Below, in pieces: positions 39,312-47,529 of a stretch of DNA of 64,000 nucleotides. Below the pieces are notes generated by a model, which saw only the letters and a list, made by a program, of their open reading frames with translations, was not told the origin of the DNA and ran no database searches. This DNA is from an uncultured Kiritimatiellota bacterium (lineage in GTDB: Bacteria; Verrucomicrobiota; Kiritimatiellia; RFP12; UBA1067). The DNA lies in contig CAKTZA010000009.1 in assembly GCA_934635045.1 (NCBI GenBank), positions 18,002-82,001 of the forward strand. Direction: 5' to 3'. The stretch's first letter is position 1. Each line of letters starts with the position of its first letter. The translations under genes and the position numbers were made by a program.

Positions 39312-41522
39312 TTAGGCGTCCTGAACCTCGCCCATGAGTTCTTTGAACGTGCCATCGCTCGGCATCCGCCAGTCGGCGCGCGGCGAAAGCGAAAGCGTGA
39401 TCTTCGGGCCGTCGGGAACGCAGTTGCGCTTGTACTGCGCGGCGAAGAACCGCCGCAGGAACGTCGCGCACGTGCGCGCGATCGTCTCGCGGTCGTAGAC
39501 GCCGCGAAAGGCGACTTCCGCCAACGTCCGCAACTTTTCGGACTCAGCCCCGTTCGCGAGAAAATGATAGAGGAAGAAGTCATGCAGCTCGTAGGGCCCC
39601 AGCCGCGCCTCCGAATCGTTCGCCGCCGCGTCCGGCACGAGTTCCGGCGTGATGGGCGCGTCCGCAATCTCGCGCAGCAGCGGGCCCAGCGGCGCGGACG
39701 ACTGCGCGGCCACGGCACGAAGTGCCGCGAGCACCATTGTCTTCGGCACGGAGGCATTGACCTGATACATGCTCATGTGGTCGCCGTTGTAGGTGTTCCA
39801 GCCGAGGGCGATTTCCGAGAGGTCGCCCGTTCCGACGACGAGCGCGCCCGCCATGTTCGCGATGTCCATCAGGACCTGCGTCCGCTCGCGCGCCTGCACG
39901 TTCTCGAACGCAAGGTCGTGCGTCTGCCCGTCGTGGCCGATGTCCGCCAAGTGCTGACGGCACACCGCGCAGATGTCCACGACGCGCACCACGGCGCCAA
40001 CGGCCTGCGCAAGCGCAACGGCGCGCCGCTGCGTCCTCTCCGACGACGCAAACCCCGGCATGACGACGGCAATCAGCCCCTCTCTCGTGGGGACAGACCC
40101 CACTGACTTGGGGACAGACCCCGGCAAATTCGCAGAATCCGTGGGGACAGACCCCGACAAACTGGCGAAATCCGTGGGGACAGACCCCGCCTTCAGCCGC
40201 GCGACGGCCCGCGCAGCGGCAAGGAGCGCGAGCGCCGAATCCGCACCGCCGGAAACGCCAATGACCAATTTCTGGGCATGCGCGGCCTCGAGGCGCCGCG
40301 CCAGCGCAACGGCCTGAATCGTCAGCAACTTCTCGACCCACCCCGGCTCGCCAAATTCCGTCAGGAACGGATGTGGATCTATAAAATCATTCAAAATTTC
40401 ATTTGAACCTTCACTTTTCGCACACTTCTCAGAATTTCCCTTGGGGTCTGTCCCCAAATCTACGGGGTCTGTCCCCTGACTCATTGTCCCCTGGCTCATG
40501 GGGTCTGTCCCCACCTTCAAATCCCCCTCCGTGTCTCCGTGCCTCCGTGTGAGACCTTCATTCCAAGTCGACTCAGTGCAATCACACACAATCAACCTCG
40601 TGGGGACAGACCCCAGCCCCACGCCGCCCATCTCGTTCAACGACGTCTCGGCGCGCCGCCGATAGGCCAACGCCGCGAAATCAACTGTCGCTGCGACGAC
40701 TTCTGATTCTTTTGCGAACAAACTTCCCTTTTTCAGCAATTTACCGTCAACTGCGATGAGGGACTGTCCCCCGAAAACGGCATCGGACGACGATTCGCCC
40801 ACGCCCGCCGAAGCCAGCGCATAGACGCACCGCAACGCGGCGCTTTGGCTCAGGACGCGCAGCTCGCGATGTGCGGCCTTGCCCAGAAACTCAGTGCTCG
40901 CCGAAAGGTTGAAGACGCAGTCGAGCCCCGCAGACGCCAAGCGCGCACTCGGCGGAATCGGCACCCACAGGTCTTCGCAGATTTCAATCGAAAACTTGAT
41001 GTTTTTGAACGAAAAGACGAGATTTGTCGCAAACGGCACGGGGCCTGTCCCCAGCCAGTCGGGGGCTGTCCCCACGTTTGAAGAACGTGAATCGGTGGGG
41101 TCTGTCCCCACGGGGGGCAGGGCGGTGGATGAGGTGAACTGGCGGTGCTCGTAATACTCGCCGTAGGTCGGCAGGTAGGTCTTGGGGACAGACCCCCGGA
41201 TGCGTCCGCCGGAGAGAACGACCGCCGTGTTGAAGAGGCCCGCGCCGACCTTCAGCGGTACGCCGACGATCAGCGCGAGCGGCAGGTCGGCCGTCTGCGC
41301 CGCGAGATCCCGCAGCGCCTGCCGCGCCGCATCCAGCACGTCGTCGCGAAAGAACAGGTCGCCGCACGTGTAGCCCGTGAGCGACAGTTCGGGGAACGCC
41401 AAGACGGCGACGCCCTGCGCCGCCGCCGCGCGCGCCACCTTCAGATGCTCAACCGCATTCGACGCCGGATCCCCAAGATGGAGTTCCGGCGTCGCCACGG
41501 CGATTCGGTCAATGCCTTTCAC
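39312..41522 (-). CDS. nadE: glutamine-dependent NAD+ synthetase with repeat-encoded inserts
   Basis: 736 residues. The N-terminal nitrilase-type amidase has FPELSLTGY with catalytic Glu45, NFKxxxSIEICEDLW with the catalytic cysteine and RHAEL-like strands; the C-terminal ATP-pyrophosphatase carries VIGVSGGADSALALL (SGGADS 424-429), GTGDLSEIALGWNTYNGDHMSMYQVNASVPKT and later motifs. It makes NAD from nicotinate adenine dinucleotide using glutamine nitrogen. Several stretches of GTDP, GSVPT and a TRRHGDTEGD segment are foreign to the family and are encoded by GGGG-N5-CCCC and ACACGGAG-type repeats; they lie in loops and do not interrupt the active sites. The frame is intact, so the enzyme is probably functional. 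Confidence 0.92.
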   Translation of the reverse strand: MKGIDRIAVATPELHLGDPASNAVEHLKVARAAAAQGVAVLAFPELSLTGYTCGDLFFRDDVLDAARQALRDLAAQTADLPLALIVGVPLKVGAGLFNTAVVLSGGRIRGSVPKTYLPTYGEYYEHRQFTSSTALPPVGTDPTDSRSSNVGTAPDWLGTGPVPFATNLVFSFKNIKFSIEICEDLWVPIPPSARLASAGLDCVFNLSASTEFLGKAAHRELRVLSQSAALRCVYALASAGVGESSSDAVFGGQSLIAVDGKLLKKGSLFAKESEVVAATVDFAALAYRRRAETSLNEMGGVGLGSVPTRLIVCDCTESTWNEGLTRRHGDTEGDLKVGTDPMSQGTMSQGTDPVDLGTDPKGNSEKCAKSEGSNEILNDFIDPHPFLTEFGEPGWVEKLLTIQAVALARRLEAAHAQKLVIGVSGGADSALALLAAARAVARLKAGSVPTDFASLSGSVPTDSANLPGSVPKSVGSVPTREGLIAVVMPGFASSERTQRRAVALAQAVGAVVRVVDICAVCRQHLADIGHDGQTHDLAFENVQARERTQVLMDIANMAGALVVGTGDLSEIALGWNTYNGDHMSMYQVNASVPKTMVLAALRAVAAQSSAPLGPLLREIADAPITPELVPDAAANDSEARLGPYELHDFFLYHFLANGAESEKLRTLAEVAFRGVYDRETIARTCATFLRRFFAAQYKRNCVPDGPKITLSLSPRADWRMPSDGTFKELMGEVQDA
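40089..41196. repeat. cluster of about eleven GGGG-N5-CCCC repeat elements inside nadE
   Basis: Copies of GGGGACAGACCCC or its complement GGGGTCTGTCCCC at 40089, 40110, 40143, 40176, 40443, 40464, 40500, 40602, 41097 and 41184, plus variants at 41040 and 41061. They are read in frame, in either orientation, as GTDP or GSVP. A copy of an ACACGGAGGCACGGAG-type repeat (about 40530-40555, translated RRHGDTEGD) sits among them. Confidence 0.9.
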
Positions 41523-41540
41523 CGTTTCCTGTCCTTTCGT

Positions 41541-42359
41541 TCAGAACGAGAACGCCACGTTCACGCCCCCCCAGACACGCTGGTTCTTGTCGCGCCCCAT
41601 GTAGTCCGCCCGCCGCGCGTCGCGGTCGACGATCCACGTGTAGTTGACCTGCGCGCCGACGCTCAGCCAGTCCGTCACGGCATAGGCCAGCGCCAGCCCC
41701 GTCGTCTGGTCGAGGAACGCCGTCTTGTTGACGTCATCGACGTAAGCGCGCAGGTAGGCGTCCGTGCCCATGCCCAGCGAGACGGACGGGGTCAGCGTCA
41801 GGCTCTCGCAGAGCTCGAAGTCGTGCGCGAGCGCGAGGTTGCCATAGAAGAGCCCGTCGTCGTCGTTGTCCCGGTAGTCCCAGTAGACGGCGGCCGTCGG
41901 CGTGACGATCGGGTTGTTGTAGGCGACCGAGAGGTAGAGCTCCTCGTTGCTTTCGCCGTCATCGACGTTCGGGAACGTGTACCAGATGTGTCCGGCCTCG
42001 ATGTCAAAGTCGCCGAAGCTCTTCGCATACGAGACCGTGTAGTCGATCTCCTGGTTGCCCATGTTGCGCACGGGCGAGCCCTCGCGGCGGTTCGTCAGCT
42101 TGAAGCTCGACCAGACGTTCGCGCTGAACGCGCCGAAATCGCCGAGGTCAAGGCCCAGCGTCGCCGCCGGCTGCCACACGGGGGCGTCGGAGCAGATTTG
42201 CCCGCGCCACATGTAGGAGCTGAAGAAGTCGACCGTGACCTCGACCGACAGCGGCGAGCTTTCGGCCTCCTCCAGTTCGTTCGTTTCCGCCGCGAGCGCG
42301 CCTGCGGCCATTGCCGCCGCCGCTGCGGAGATTCCCATTCGGATTAAGGTGTTGTTCAT
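41541..42359 (-). CDS. putative outer-membrane porin/barrel protein
   Basis: 272 residues. A signal peptide (MGISAAAAAMAAGALAAE) is followed by alternating beta strands (VEVTVDFFSSYMWRGQ, PAATLGLDLGDFGAFSANVWSS, IDYTVSYAKSFGDFDIEAGHIWY, LYLSVAYNNPIVTPTAAVYWDY, LGLALAYAVTDWLSVGAQVNY) and the last residue is phenylalanine in VWGGVNVAFSF. The MWRG strand is typical of TorF/Gcw_chp-type putative porins found beside amt and glnK genes. Start ATG 42359. It is encoded 109 nt after amt and may take up small nitrogenous solutes (inference). Confidence 0.75.
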   Translation of the reverse strand: MNNTLIRMGISAAAAAMAAGALAAETNELEEAESSPLSVEVTVDFFSSYMWRGQICSDAPVWQPAATLGLDLGDFGAFSANVWSSFKLTNRREGSPVRNMGNQEIDYTVSYAKSFGDFDIEAGHIWYTFPNVDDGESNEELYLSVAYNNPIVTPTAAVYWDYRDNDDDGLFYGNLALAHDFELCESLTLTPSVSLGMGTDAYLRAYVDDVNKTAFLDQTTGLALAYAVTDWLSVGAQVNYTWIVDRDARRADYMGRDKNQRVWGGVNVAFSF

Positions 42360-42416
42360 TGTCTTTTTTCCTGTCTTGATTGGTGGTTTGGTGGTTACGA
42401 TTGCTTGTCTCATCTG

Positions 42417-42458
42417 CCCGAAGCGCCGTCCGGCGAGCCGCACAGGCGGCGTTTCGGG
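42417..42458 (-). terminator. hairpin after amt
   Basis: CCCGAA-CGCCG arms pair almost perfectly (one mismatch) with an internal loop, starting 11 nt after the amt stop codon. No U-tract follows. Confidence 0.5.
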
Positions 42459-42468
42459 ATGGCCTCAC

Positions 42469-43827
42469 TTACATGTTCGAGAAGAACTGGAAGGAGGCGT
42501 AGGCGTCTTGTCCGTGTTCGGTCACGTCGAGGCCCTTGAGCTCGGTCTTCGCGTCGACCCGCAGCAGGCCCAGCCGCTTCAGGACGTAGAACAGCACGAG
42601 GCCGAGTCCGAACGCCCAGAGGCAGGTCATCGCGACGCCGACGAGCTGGACGCCGAGGAACTTGAAGCCGCCGCCGTAGAAGAGGCCGACCATCGAGTTG
42701 CCGTAGCCGAGCGCCTCCGGCGCGGCGAAGAGGCCGACCGCGAGGGTGCCCCACACGCCGTTCACGCAGTGGACCGAGACGGCGCCGACCGGGTCGTCCA
42801 CGTGGATCTTGTCGAAGAAGAACACGCTGAGGACGACGAGGACGCCGCCGATGGCGCCGATCAGGAGCGCCGCGTTCGGCGTCACGAGGTCGCAGGGCGC
42901 GGTGATCGCGACGAGGCCCGCGAGCGAGCCGTTCAGGGCCATCGTGAGGTCGGGCTTGCCCATGACGACCCAGGCGGTGACGAGCGCGGCGCAGGTTCCG
43001 GCGCAGGCCGCGAGGTTCGTGGTCATCGCGACGCGGCTGATCGAGCCGATGCCGGCGGTGTAGCTCGCGGGGTTGAAGCCGAACCAGCCGATCCAGAGGA
43101 GGAAGACGCCGAGCGTGCCGAGGACGAGGCTGTGGCCCGGGATTGGGTTCGCCTTGCCGTCATGACGGTACTTGCCGATACGCGGGCCGAGCACCATCGC
43201 GCCCGCGAGGGCCAACCAGCCGCCGACCGAATGGACGACCGTCGAACCGGCGAAGTCGTGGAAACCCAGGGCCTCGATCCAGCCGACGGATTCCGCACCG
43301 TGCAGACCGCCCCACATCCAGTGGCCCGTCACTGGGTAGACGAACGCCGAGACGAGCGCCGTGTAGATCAAGTAGCTGCGGAACTGGATGCGCTCCGCCA
43401 CCGCGCCCGAGACGATCGTCGCGGCCGTCGCAGCGAACATGGTCTGGAAGAAGAAGAACGTCCAGTCCCAAGTCCCCTCGCCCGCGAAGACGCTCGGCAT
43501 GCAGATACCGCCCCAGCCGAGCGCGCCGCCCAGCTTCGAGGCGCCGAACATGAGCGCCGCGCCGATGAAGTAGAACACGATCGAGCCGAACGCGAAGTCC
43601 ATCAGGTTCTTCATCATGATGTTCGCCGCGTTCTTCGCCCGCGTGAAGCCCGTCTCGACGAGCGCAAAGCCCGCCTGCATGACGAACACGAGGATGCCGC
43701 CGAGGAGCGTCCACACGACGTTCAGGTTCGTCTGGACGTCCGCCGCCGTCGGCGCGGCCTCCTCCGCCCAAACGCCGCCGGCGCCCAACGCCAGCAAGCC
43801 GCACAACAGTAGTTTCTTCATTTTCAT
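42469..43827 (-). CDS. amt: ammonium transporter
   Basis: 452 residues with a cleavable-looking N-terminus (MKMKKLLLCGLLALGAGGVWA) and eleven hydrophobic helices. Amt signatures are visible: MQAGFALVETGFTRAKNAANIMMKNLMDF, FFFQTMFAATAATIVSGAVAERIQF with the second pore Phe/His region, HMWGGLHGAESVGW, HDFAGSTVVHSVGGWLALAGAMVLGPRIGKY with the pore histidine, WFGFNPAS, HCVNGVWGTLAVGLFA with the second pore His. It moves ammonium into the cell. It follows glnK by 61 nt and is expected to share its sigma-54 promoter. Confidence 0.95.
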   Translation of the reverse strand: MKMKKLLLCGLLALGAGGVWAEEAAPTAADVQTNLNVVWTLLGGILVFVMQAGFALVETGFTRAKNAANIMMKNLMDFAFGSIVFYFIGAALMFGASKLGGALGWGGICMPSVFAGEGTWDWTFFFFQTMFAATAATIVSGAVAERIQFRSYLIYTALVSAFVYPVTGHWMWGGLHGAESVGWIEALGFHDFAGSTVVHSVGGWLALAGAMVLGPRIGKYRHDGKANPIPGHSLVLGTLGVFLLWIGWFGFNPASYTAGIGSISRVAMTTNLAACAGTCAALVTAWVVMGKPDLTMALNGSLAGLVAITAPCDLVTPNAALLIGAIGGVLVVLSVFFFDKIHVDDPVGAVSVHCVNGVWGTLAVGLFAAPEALGYGNSMVGLFYGGGFKFLGVQLVGVAMTCLWAFGLGLVLFYVLKRLGLLRVDAKTELKGLDVTEHGQDAYASFQFFSNM

Positions 43828-43842
43828 TGCCCCTTCCTTTTT

Positions 43843-43880
43843 GCTTCTTCCTTTTTACTTCTTCCTTTTTACTTTTTCCC
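43843..43880. repeat. CTTCCTTTTTACTTCTTCC repeat between glnK and amt
   Basis: Polypyrimidine repeat in the 61-nt gap; the same family as the inserts in DUF58, carA and pyrG. Confidence 0.65.
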
Positions 43881-43888
43881 TTGCCTCA

Positions 43889-44230
43889 TTACCCGATCGC
43901 CGCCGGCCCCTTCTCGCCGGTGCGGATGCGGATGCACTCGTCCATCGGCAGCACGAAGATCTTGCCGTCGCCGATGTCGCCCGTGCGCGCGCCCTCGACG
44001 ATGCCGTCGATCGTCTTCTGGACGAACTCGTCGTTCACCGCGATGGCGAGACGGATCTTCTTCAGGAGCGTCACCTCTTCGATGGCGCCGCGATACTGGT
44101 GGACGTAGCCCTTCTGCTGTCCGCACCCAAGGGCATTGGAGACGGACATCTTGTACACCTCGCGCGTGTACAGGGCCTGCTTGACGGCGTTGAGCCGTTC
44201 AGGCTGAATGTAGGCGATGATTAGTTTCAT
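43889..44230 (-). CDS. glnK: P-II nitrogen regulatory protein
   Basis: 113 residues, complete P-II fold: MKLIIAYIQPERLNAVKQAL, T-loop GCGQQKGYVHQYRGAIEEVTLLKK, B-loop TGDIGDGKIFVLP, C-loop ECIRIRTGEKGPAAI. It senses ATP/ADP and 2-oxoglutarate and usually plugs the Amt channel encoded next to it. Tyr46 is kept, but position 51, normally the uridylylated tyrosine, is glutamate here, so uridylylation control is probably absent. GlnB versus GlnK is decided by linkage to amt. Start ATG 44230 with AAGGAA upstream; a sigma-54 promoter lies about 53 nt further up. Confidence 0.94.
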   Translation of the reverse strand: MKLIIAYIQPERLNAVKQALYTREVYKMSVSNALGCGQQKGYVHQYRGAIEEVTLLKKIRLAIAVNDEFVQKTIDGIVEGARTGDIGDGKIFVLPMDECIRIRTGEKGPAAIG

Positions 44231-44282
44231 CTGTTGCTTTCCTTGTTTGCGTCACCACGACATGCGGCAACGCAAAGGGAAA

Positions 44283-44298
44283 TGCAAAGGCCGTGCCA
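44283..44298 (-). promoter_or_regulatory. sigma-54 (RpoN) promoter for glnK-amt
   Basis: The minus strand reads TGGCAC-N5-TTGCA, a full match to the -24/-12 consensus (TGGCAC N5 TTGCW). The start site would be near 44272, giving a leader of about 40 nt. rpoN itself is encoded at 51693-52940. I could not identify a clear NtrC enhancer site. Confidence 0.85.
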
Positions 44299-44324
44299 TC
44301 GCCTACGCAGGCGCGGACACGGCC
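44289..44324 (-). terminator. hairpin between pyrG and glnK
   Basis: GGCCGTG/CACGGCC outer stem and CGCCT-N4-AGGCG inner stem, downstream of pyrG. Part of it is the -24 region of the sigma-54 promoter, so it may be a terminator, a promoter feature or both. Confidence 0.4.
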
Positions 44325-44400
44325 GAATCATTACGCGCGCTGTACAGATGCGGCAAGAGACGCAACACGCACTGTCTCACCGCGTCAAGGCGTCTGCGCG

Positions 44401-44413
44401 CGTTTCGCAAACG
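44401..44413. promoter_or_regulatory. inverted repeat next to the pyrG stop codon
   Basis: CGTTTCGCAAACG is a near-perfect palindrome 100 bp upstream of the sigma-54 promoter, a distance suited to an enhancer-binding activator; it does not match the usual NtrC site. Confidence 0.3.
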
Positions 44414-46117
44414 TCACTTAAGCGAACGCGCCGCAGGGGCCGCTTGCTTCCGCATCTTCAGCGCCGCCGCGACGAGTCCGTCGAAGAGCGGATGCGGCGC
44501 GGTCGGACGCGACTTGAACTCGGGGTGGAACTGCCCCGCGATGAAATACGGATGATTCGGCAACTCGACGATCTCGACAAGCGCGCCGTCCGGCGACGTG
44601 CCGGAAACGACCAGCCCCGCCGCCTCCAGCGCCTTGCGCCCCTCCGTGTCGTAGCCGAGCTCGTAGCGGTGGCGATGGCGTTCGGAAATCGTGAAATCGG
44701 CCTTGCCCTTCTCGCCATAGGCGGGCGCGTAGAGCTTCGCCGCGAGCGTCCCCTTCTTCACGACGCACGGATACGCGCCGAGGCGCATCGTGCCGCCCTT
44801 CTGCGTGACGCCCTTCTGCGTCTCCATGAGGTCGATCACCGGGTGCGTCGTCTTCGGATCGAACTCCGTCGAGTTCGCGTCCGACCAGCCGACGACATCG
44901 CGCGCGTACTCGATCGCCGTACACTGCATGCCGAGGCAGATGCCGAGGAACGGGATCTTGTGTTCGCGCGCATACTTGATCGCGAGGCACTTGCCCGGCA
45001 CGCCGCGGCTGCCGAAGCCGCCCGGCACGAGGATGCCGTTCACGCCCGCGAGCAGTTTGCAGTCCGCACTTTTTCCCTCTTCCTTGTTCTTTTTTACTTC
45101 CGCTTCCAGCTCCTCCGCCTCAATGCACTTCACGTTCACCTTGCAGTCATGCGCCATGCCCGCGTGGTGCAGCGCCTCGTGGACGGACTTGTAGGCGTCG
45201 CGGATCGCGATGTACTTGCCGACGAGCGCAATCGTGCAGCTCTTCTTCGGCTGCGTCGCCTTCTTGACGAGCGTGTCCCACACCGTGTGCTTGATCGGCC
45301 AGATGTCGAGGTGCAGCTGCTTCAGCACCTCCTCGTCCAGTCCCTGCTTGCGCAGCTCGCGCGGAATCGCGTAGACGGAGTCCGTCACGTCCTTCTCCTC
45401 GATGACGCGCTCGGGGCGGACGTTGCAGAAGAGCGCGAGCTTTTCGAGGTGCTCCTTCGGAATCGTCATCTCCGTGCGGCAGACGAGGATGTCGGGGATG
45501 ATGCCGATCGCGCGGAGCTGCCCGACGGAATGCTGCGAGGGCTTCGTCTTCAGCTCGCCCGCCGCCTTCAGGTAGGGGACGAGCGTCAGGTGCACGAAGC
45601 ACGTGTTGTCCATGCCGTGCTCGAAGCGAAACTGCCGCGCCGCCTCCAGGAACGGCAGCGACTCGATGTCGCCCGACACGCCGCCGATCTCGCAGAGGAC
45701 GATGTCGCAGTCATGCTCGCCGGCGGACCTGATCGCGTCCTTGATCTCGTTCGTGATGTGCGGCACGACCTGCACCGTGCCGCCGAGGTAGCCGCCCGCA
45801 CGCTCGCGGGCGAGGACGGCCGAGTAGATGCGGCCCGACGTGTAGTTCGACGCCTTCGAGCAGGTCACGCCCGCAAAGCGCTCGTAGTGGCCGAGGTCGA
45901 GATCCGTCTCGGCGCCGTCGTCCGTCACGAACACCTCGCCGTGCTGGTAGGGGCTCATCGTGCCGGGGTCGACGTTCAGGTACGGGTCGAGCTTCTGCAT
46001 GAACACCTTGTAGCCGCGGCTCTTCAGGAGAAGCGCGAGGGACGCGCTCGTGATGCCCTTGCCGAGGGAACTCACGACGCCGCCGGTGATGAAGACGTAT
46101 TTGACAGGTTTTTTCAT
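44414..46117 (-). CDS. pyrG: CTP synthase
   Basis: 567 residues. The synthase domain has YVFITGGVVSSLGKGITSASLALLLKSRGY, KLDPYLNVDPGTMSPYQHGEVFVTDDGAETDLDLGHYERF and EIGGVSGDIESLPFLEA; the C-terminal glutaminase has GVNGILVPGGFGSRGVPGK, FLGICLGMQ with the nucleophilic cysteine and HPEFKSRP. It converts UTP to CTP. The linker before the glutaminase (VKKNKEEGKSADC) contains a short GAAGGAAG-type repeat. ATG 46117 overlaps the carA stop by 4 nt, so the two pyrimidine genes are coupled. Confidence 0.96.
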   Translation of the reverse strand: MKKPVKYVFITGGVVSSLGKGITSASLALLLKSRGYKVFMQKLDPYLNVDPGTMSPYQHGEVFVTDDGAETDLDLGHYERFAGVTCSKASNYTSGRIYSAVLARERAGGYLGGTVQVVPHITNEIKDAIRSAGEHDCDIVLCEIGGVSGDIESLPFLEAARQFRFEHGMDNTCFVHLTLVPYLKAAGELKTKPSQHSVGQLRAIGIIPDILVCRTEMTIPKEHLEKLALFCNVRPERVIEEKDVTDSVYAIPRELRKQGLDEEVLKQLHLDIWPIKHTVWDTLVKKATQPKKSCTIALVGKYIAIRDAYKSVHEALHHAGMAHDCKVNVKCIEAEELEAEVKKNKEEGKSADCKLLAGVNGILVPGGFGSRGVPGKCLAIKYAREHKIPFLGICLGMQCTAIEYARDVVGWSDANSTEFDPKTTHPVIDLMETQKGVTQKGGTMRLGAYPCVVKKGTLAAKLYAPAYGEKGKADFTISERHRHRYELGYDTEGRKALEAAGLVVSGTSPDGALVEIVELPNHPYFIAGQFHPEFKSRPTAPHPLFDGLVAAALKMRKQAAPAARSLK

Positions 46118-47397
46118 TTTGAAATCATCTTTCTAAATTGGTCAAAGAGATAGGCCGAGTCGTGCGGGCCAGGGCAGGATTCGGGGTGGTACTGCACCGA
46201 GAACGCCAGAAGCGTCTTGTGCCGCACACCCTCGATGGAGCCGTCGTTGAGGTTCACGTGCGTCACGTCCAGGCAGTCAGGCACCGAGTCGGGCAGCACC
46301 GCGAAATTGTGGTTCTGGCTCGTGATCTCGACCTTGCCCGTCGCGAGGTTCTTGACCGGGTGATTGCAGCCGTGATGGCCGAACTTGAGCCGCCCCGTCT
46401 TCGCCCCGCAGGCGAGCGACAGGAGCTGATGGCCGAGGCAGATGCCGAAGACCGGCACACGTCCCAAAATCGCCTTGATGTTCGCGATCGCGTAGCCGAC
46501 GGCCGCCGGATCGGCCGGGCCGTTCGAGAGAAAAACGCCGTCCGGCTTCAGCGCCAGCACGTCCGCCGCCGGCGTCTGCGCCGGCACGACCGTGACGCGC
46601 GCGAACGCCGCGAGCGACCGCAGGATGTTCGTCTTCACGCCGAAGTCGTAGCAAACGACATGGAGAGATGGAAGAGGTGAGAAGGAAGAAGGAAGAAGTG
46701 TGGAATCGTCAGTTTCTTCTCTGTCTTGACAACACGACGAAGACGCCTCGGCAACCAAACTTTTTCCTTTTTCCTTTTTCCTTCTTCCTTCTACATCAAC
46801 CTCATACGCCTCTTTGCAGCTTACGCGGCTGGCGTAGTCCTGCCCGTCCAGACCCTCCCACGCCCGCGCCTTCTCGACAAGGAAAGAGGCATTGTCCTCA
46901 CTTTCTTCTTCCTTCTTCCTTTTTCCTTCTTCCTTCTTCCTGCCCCCTTCCTCCTCGACGTGCAGCCACGCCTTCTGGTTGCCGTGTTCCCGCAGGTGGA
47001 TCGTCAGCGCGCGCGTGTCGACGCCATAGATGCCCGGCACGCCGTTCGCCTTGAGGTAGGCGTCCAGCGACTGCGTCGCGCGATAATTCGACGGCTCGGT
47101 GAGGTCGCCGATCACGAGCCCCGAAAGAAAAAGGCCCCGGGACTCGACGTCCTCGGGGTTGACACCGTAGTTGCCGACTTCGGCGGCGGTGAGGGTGACG
47201 AACTGCCCCGCGTAGGAGGGATCCGTCAGGATTTCCTGATACCCGCACATGCCGGTGTTGAAGACGACTTCCCCGCACCGATCCGCGCGCGCGCCAAACG
47301 CCACGCCGTGAAAGACCGTCCCGTCGGCCAACGCCAGAAACGCCTTCCGTTCCCGCTCGGTCCGCCATTTCGCTTCAAATTCGTTTTGCATAGTCAT
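46114..47397 (-). CDS. carA: carbamoyl-phosphate synthase small (glutaminase) subunit
   Basis: 427 residues. The N-terminal CPSase_sm_chain domain starts RKAFLALADGTVFHGVAFGA and has EVVFNTGMCGYQEILTDPSYAGQFVTLT; the glutaminase has VPVFGICLGHQLLSLACGAKTGRLKFGHHGCNHPVKN with the catalytic cysteine and HPESCPGPHDS. It hydrolyses glutamine for carbamoyl phosphate. The linker between domains is expanded by repeated Lys-Lys-Glu-Glu units and other low-complexity sequence (about residues 165-255), which accounts for it being longer than the usual 360-380. carB is not in this window. Start is ATG 47397 or 47391; both have GGAG upstream. Confidence 0.92.
   Translation of the reverse strand: MTMQNEFEAKWRTERERKAFLALADGTVFHGVAFGARADRCGEVVFNTGMCGYQEILTDPSYAGQFVTLTAAEVGNYGVNPEDVESRGLFLSGLVIGDLTEPSNYRATQSLDAYLKANGVPGIYGVDTRALTIHLREHGNQKAWLHVEEEGGRKKEEGKRKKEEESEDNASFLVEKARAWEGLDGQDYASRVSCKEAYEVDVEGRRKKEKGKSLVAEASSSCCQDREETDDSTLLPSSFSPLPSLHVVCYDFGVKTNILRSLAAFARVTVVPAQTPAADVLALKPDGVFLSNGPADPAAVGYAIANIKAILGRVPVFGICLGHQLLSLACGAKTGRLKFGHHGCNHPVKNLATGKVEITSQNHNFAVLPDSVPDCLDVTHVNLNDGSIEGVRHKTLLAFSVQYHPESCPGPHDSAYLFDQFRKMISK
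46668..46948. repeat. three CTTCTTCC/GAAGGAAG tracts inside carA
   Basis: Polypurine/polypyrimidine tracts at about 46668-46705, 46757-46795 and 46903-46948, in frame, expanding the domain linker of CarA. Confidence 0.8.
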
Positions 47398-47529
47398 CTC
47401 CGCTCCAGAATTCGTTTGCAAGACAAATGCCAACGCCCTTCAAACCGCGCGTTTCGTGTCGTTTGCCCGCATTCATCGATGACCACAAGGCTCTCATGGT
47501 CAATCGAATGTAAAGTACGCCTTTTCTCA
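47398..47529. other. intergenic region between folC and carA
   Basis: 132 bp without a gene. It presumably holds the carA-pyrG promoter; a TTGACC hexamer is present, but I found no strong -10 box and none of the extended -10 motifs. Confidence 0.4.

Noticed and set aside
40089..41196. Regularly appearing GGGG-N5-CCCC units, at first sight like a CRISPR array
   Set aside because: Spacing is irregular, units are only 13 bp, orientation is mixed, and they sit in frame inside an intact nadE gene; no cas genes are present.
44401..44413. NtrC binding site upstream of glnK
   Set aside because: The palindrome does not match the NtrC consensus; it is listed only as an inverted repeat.
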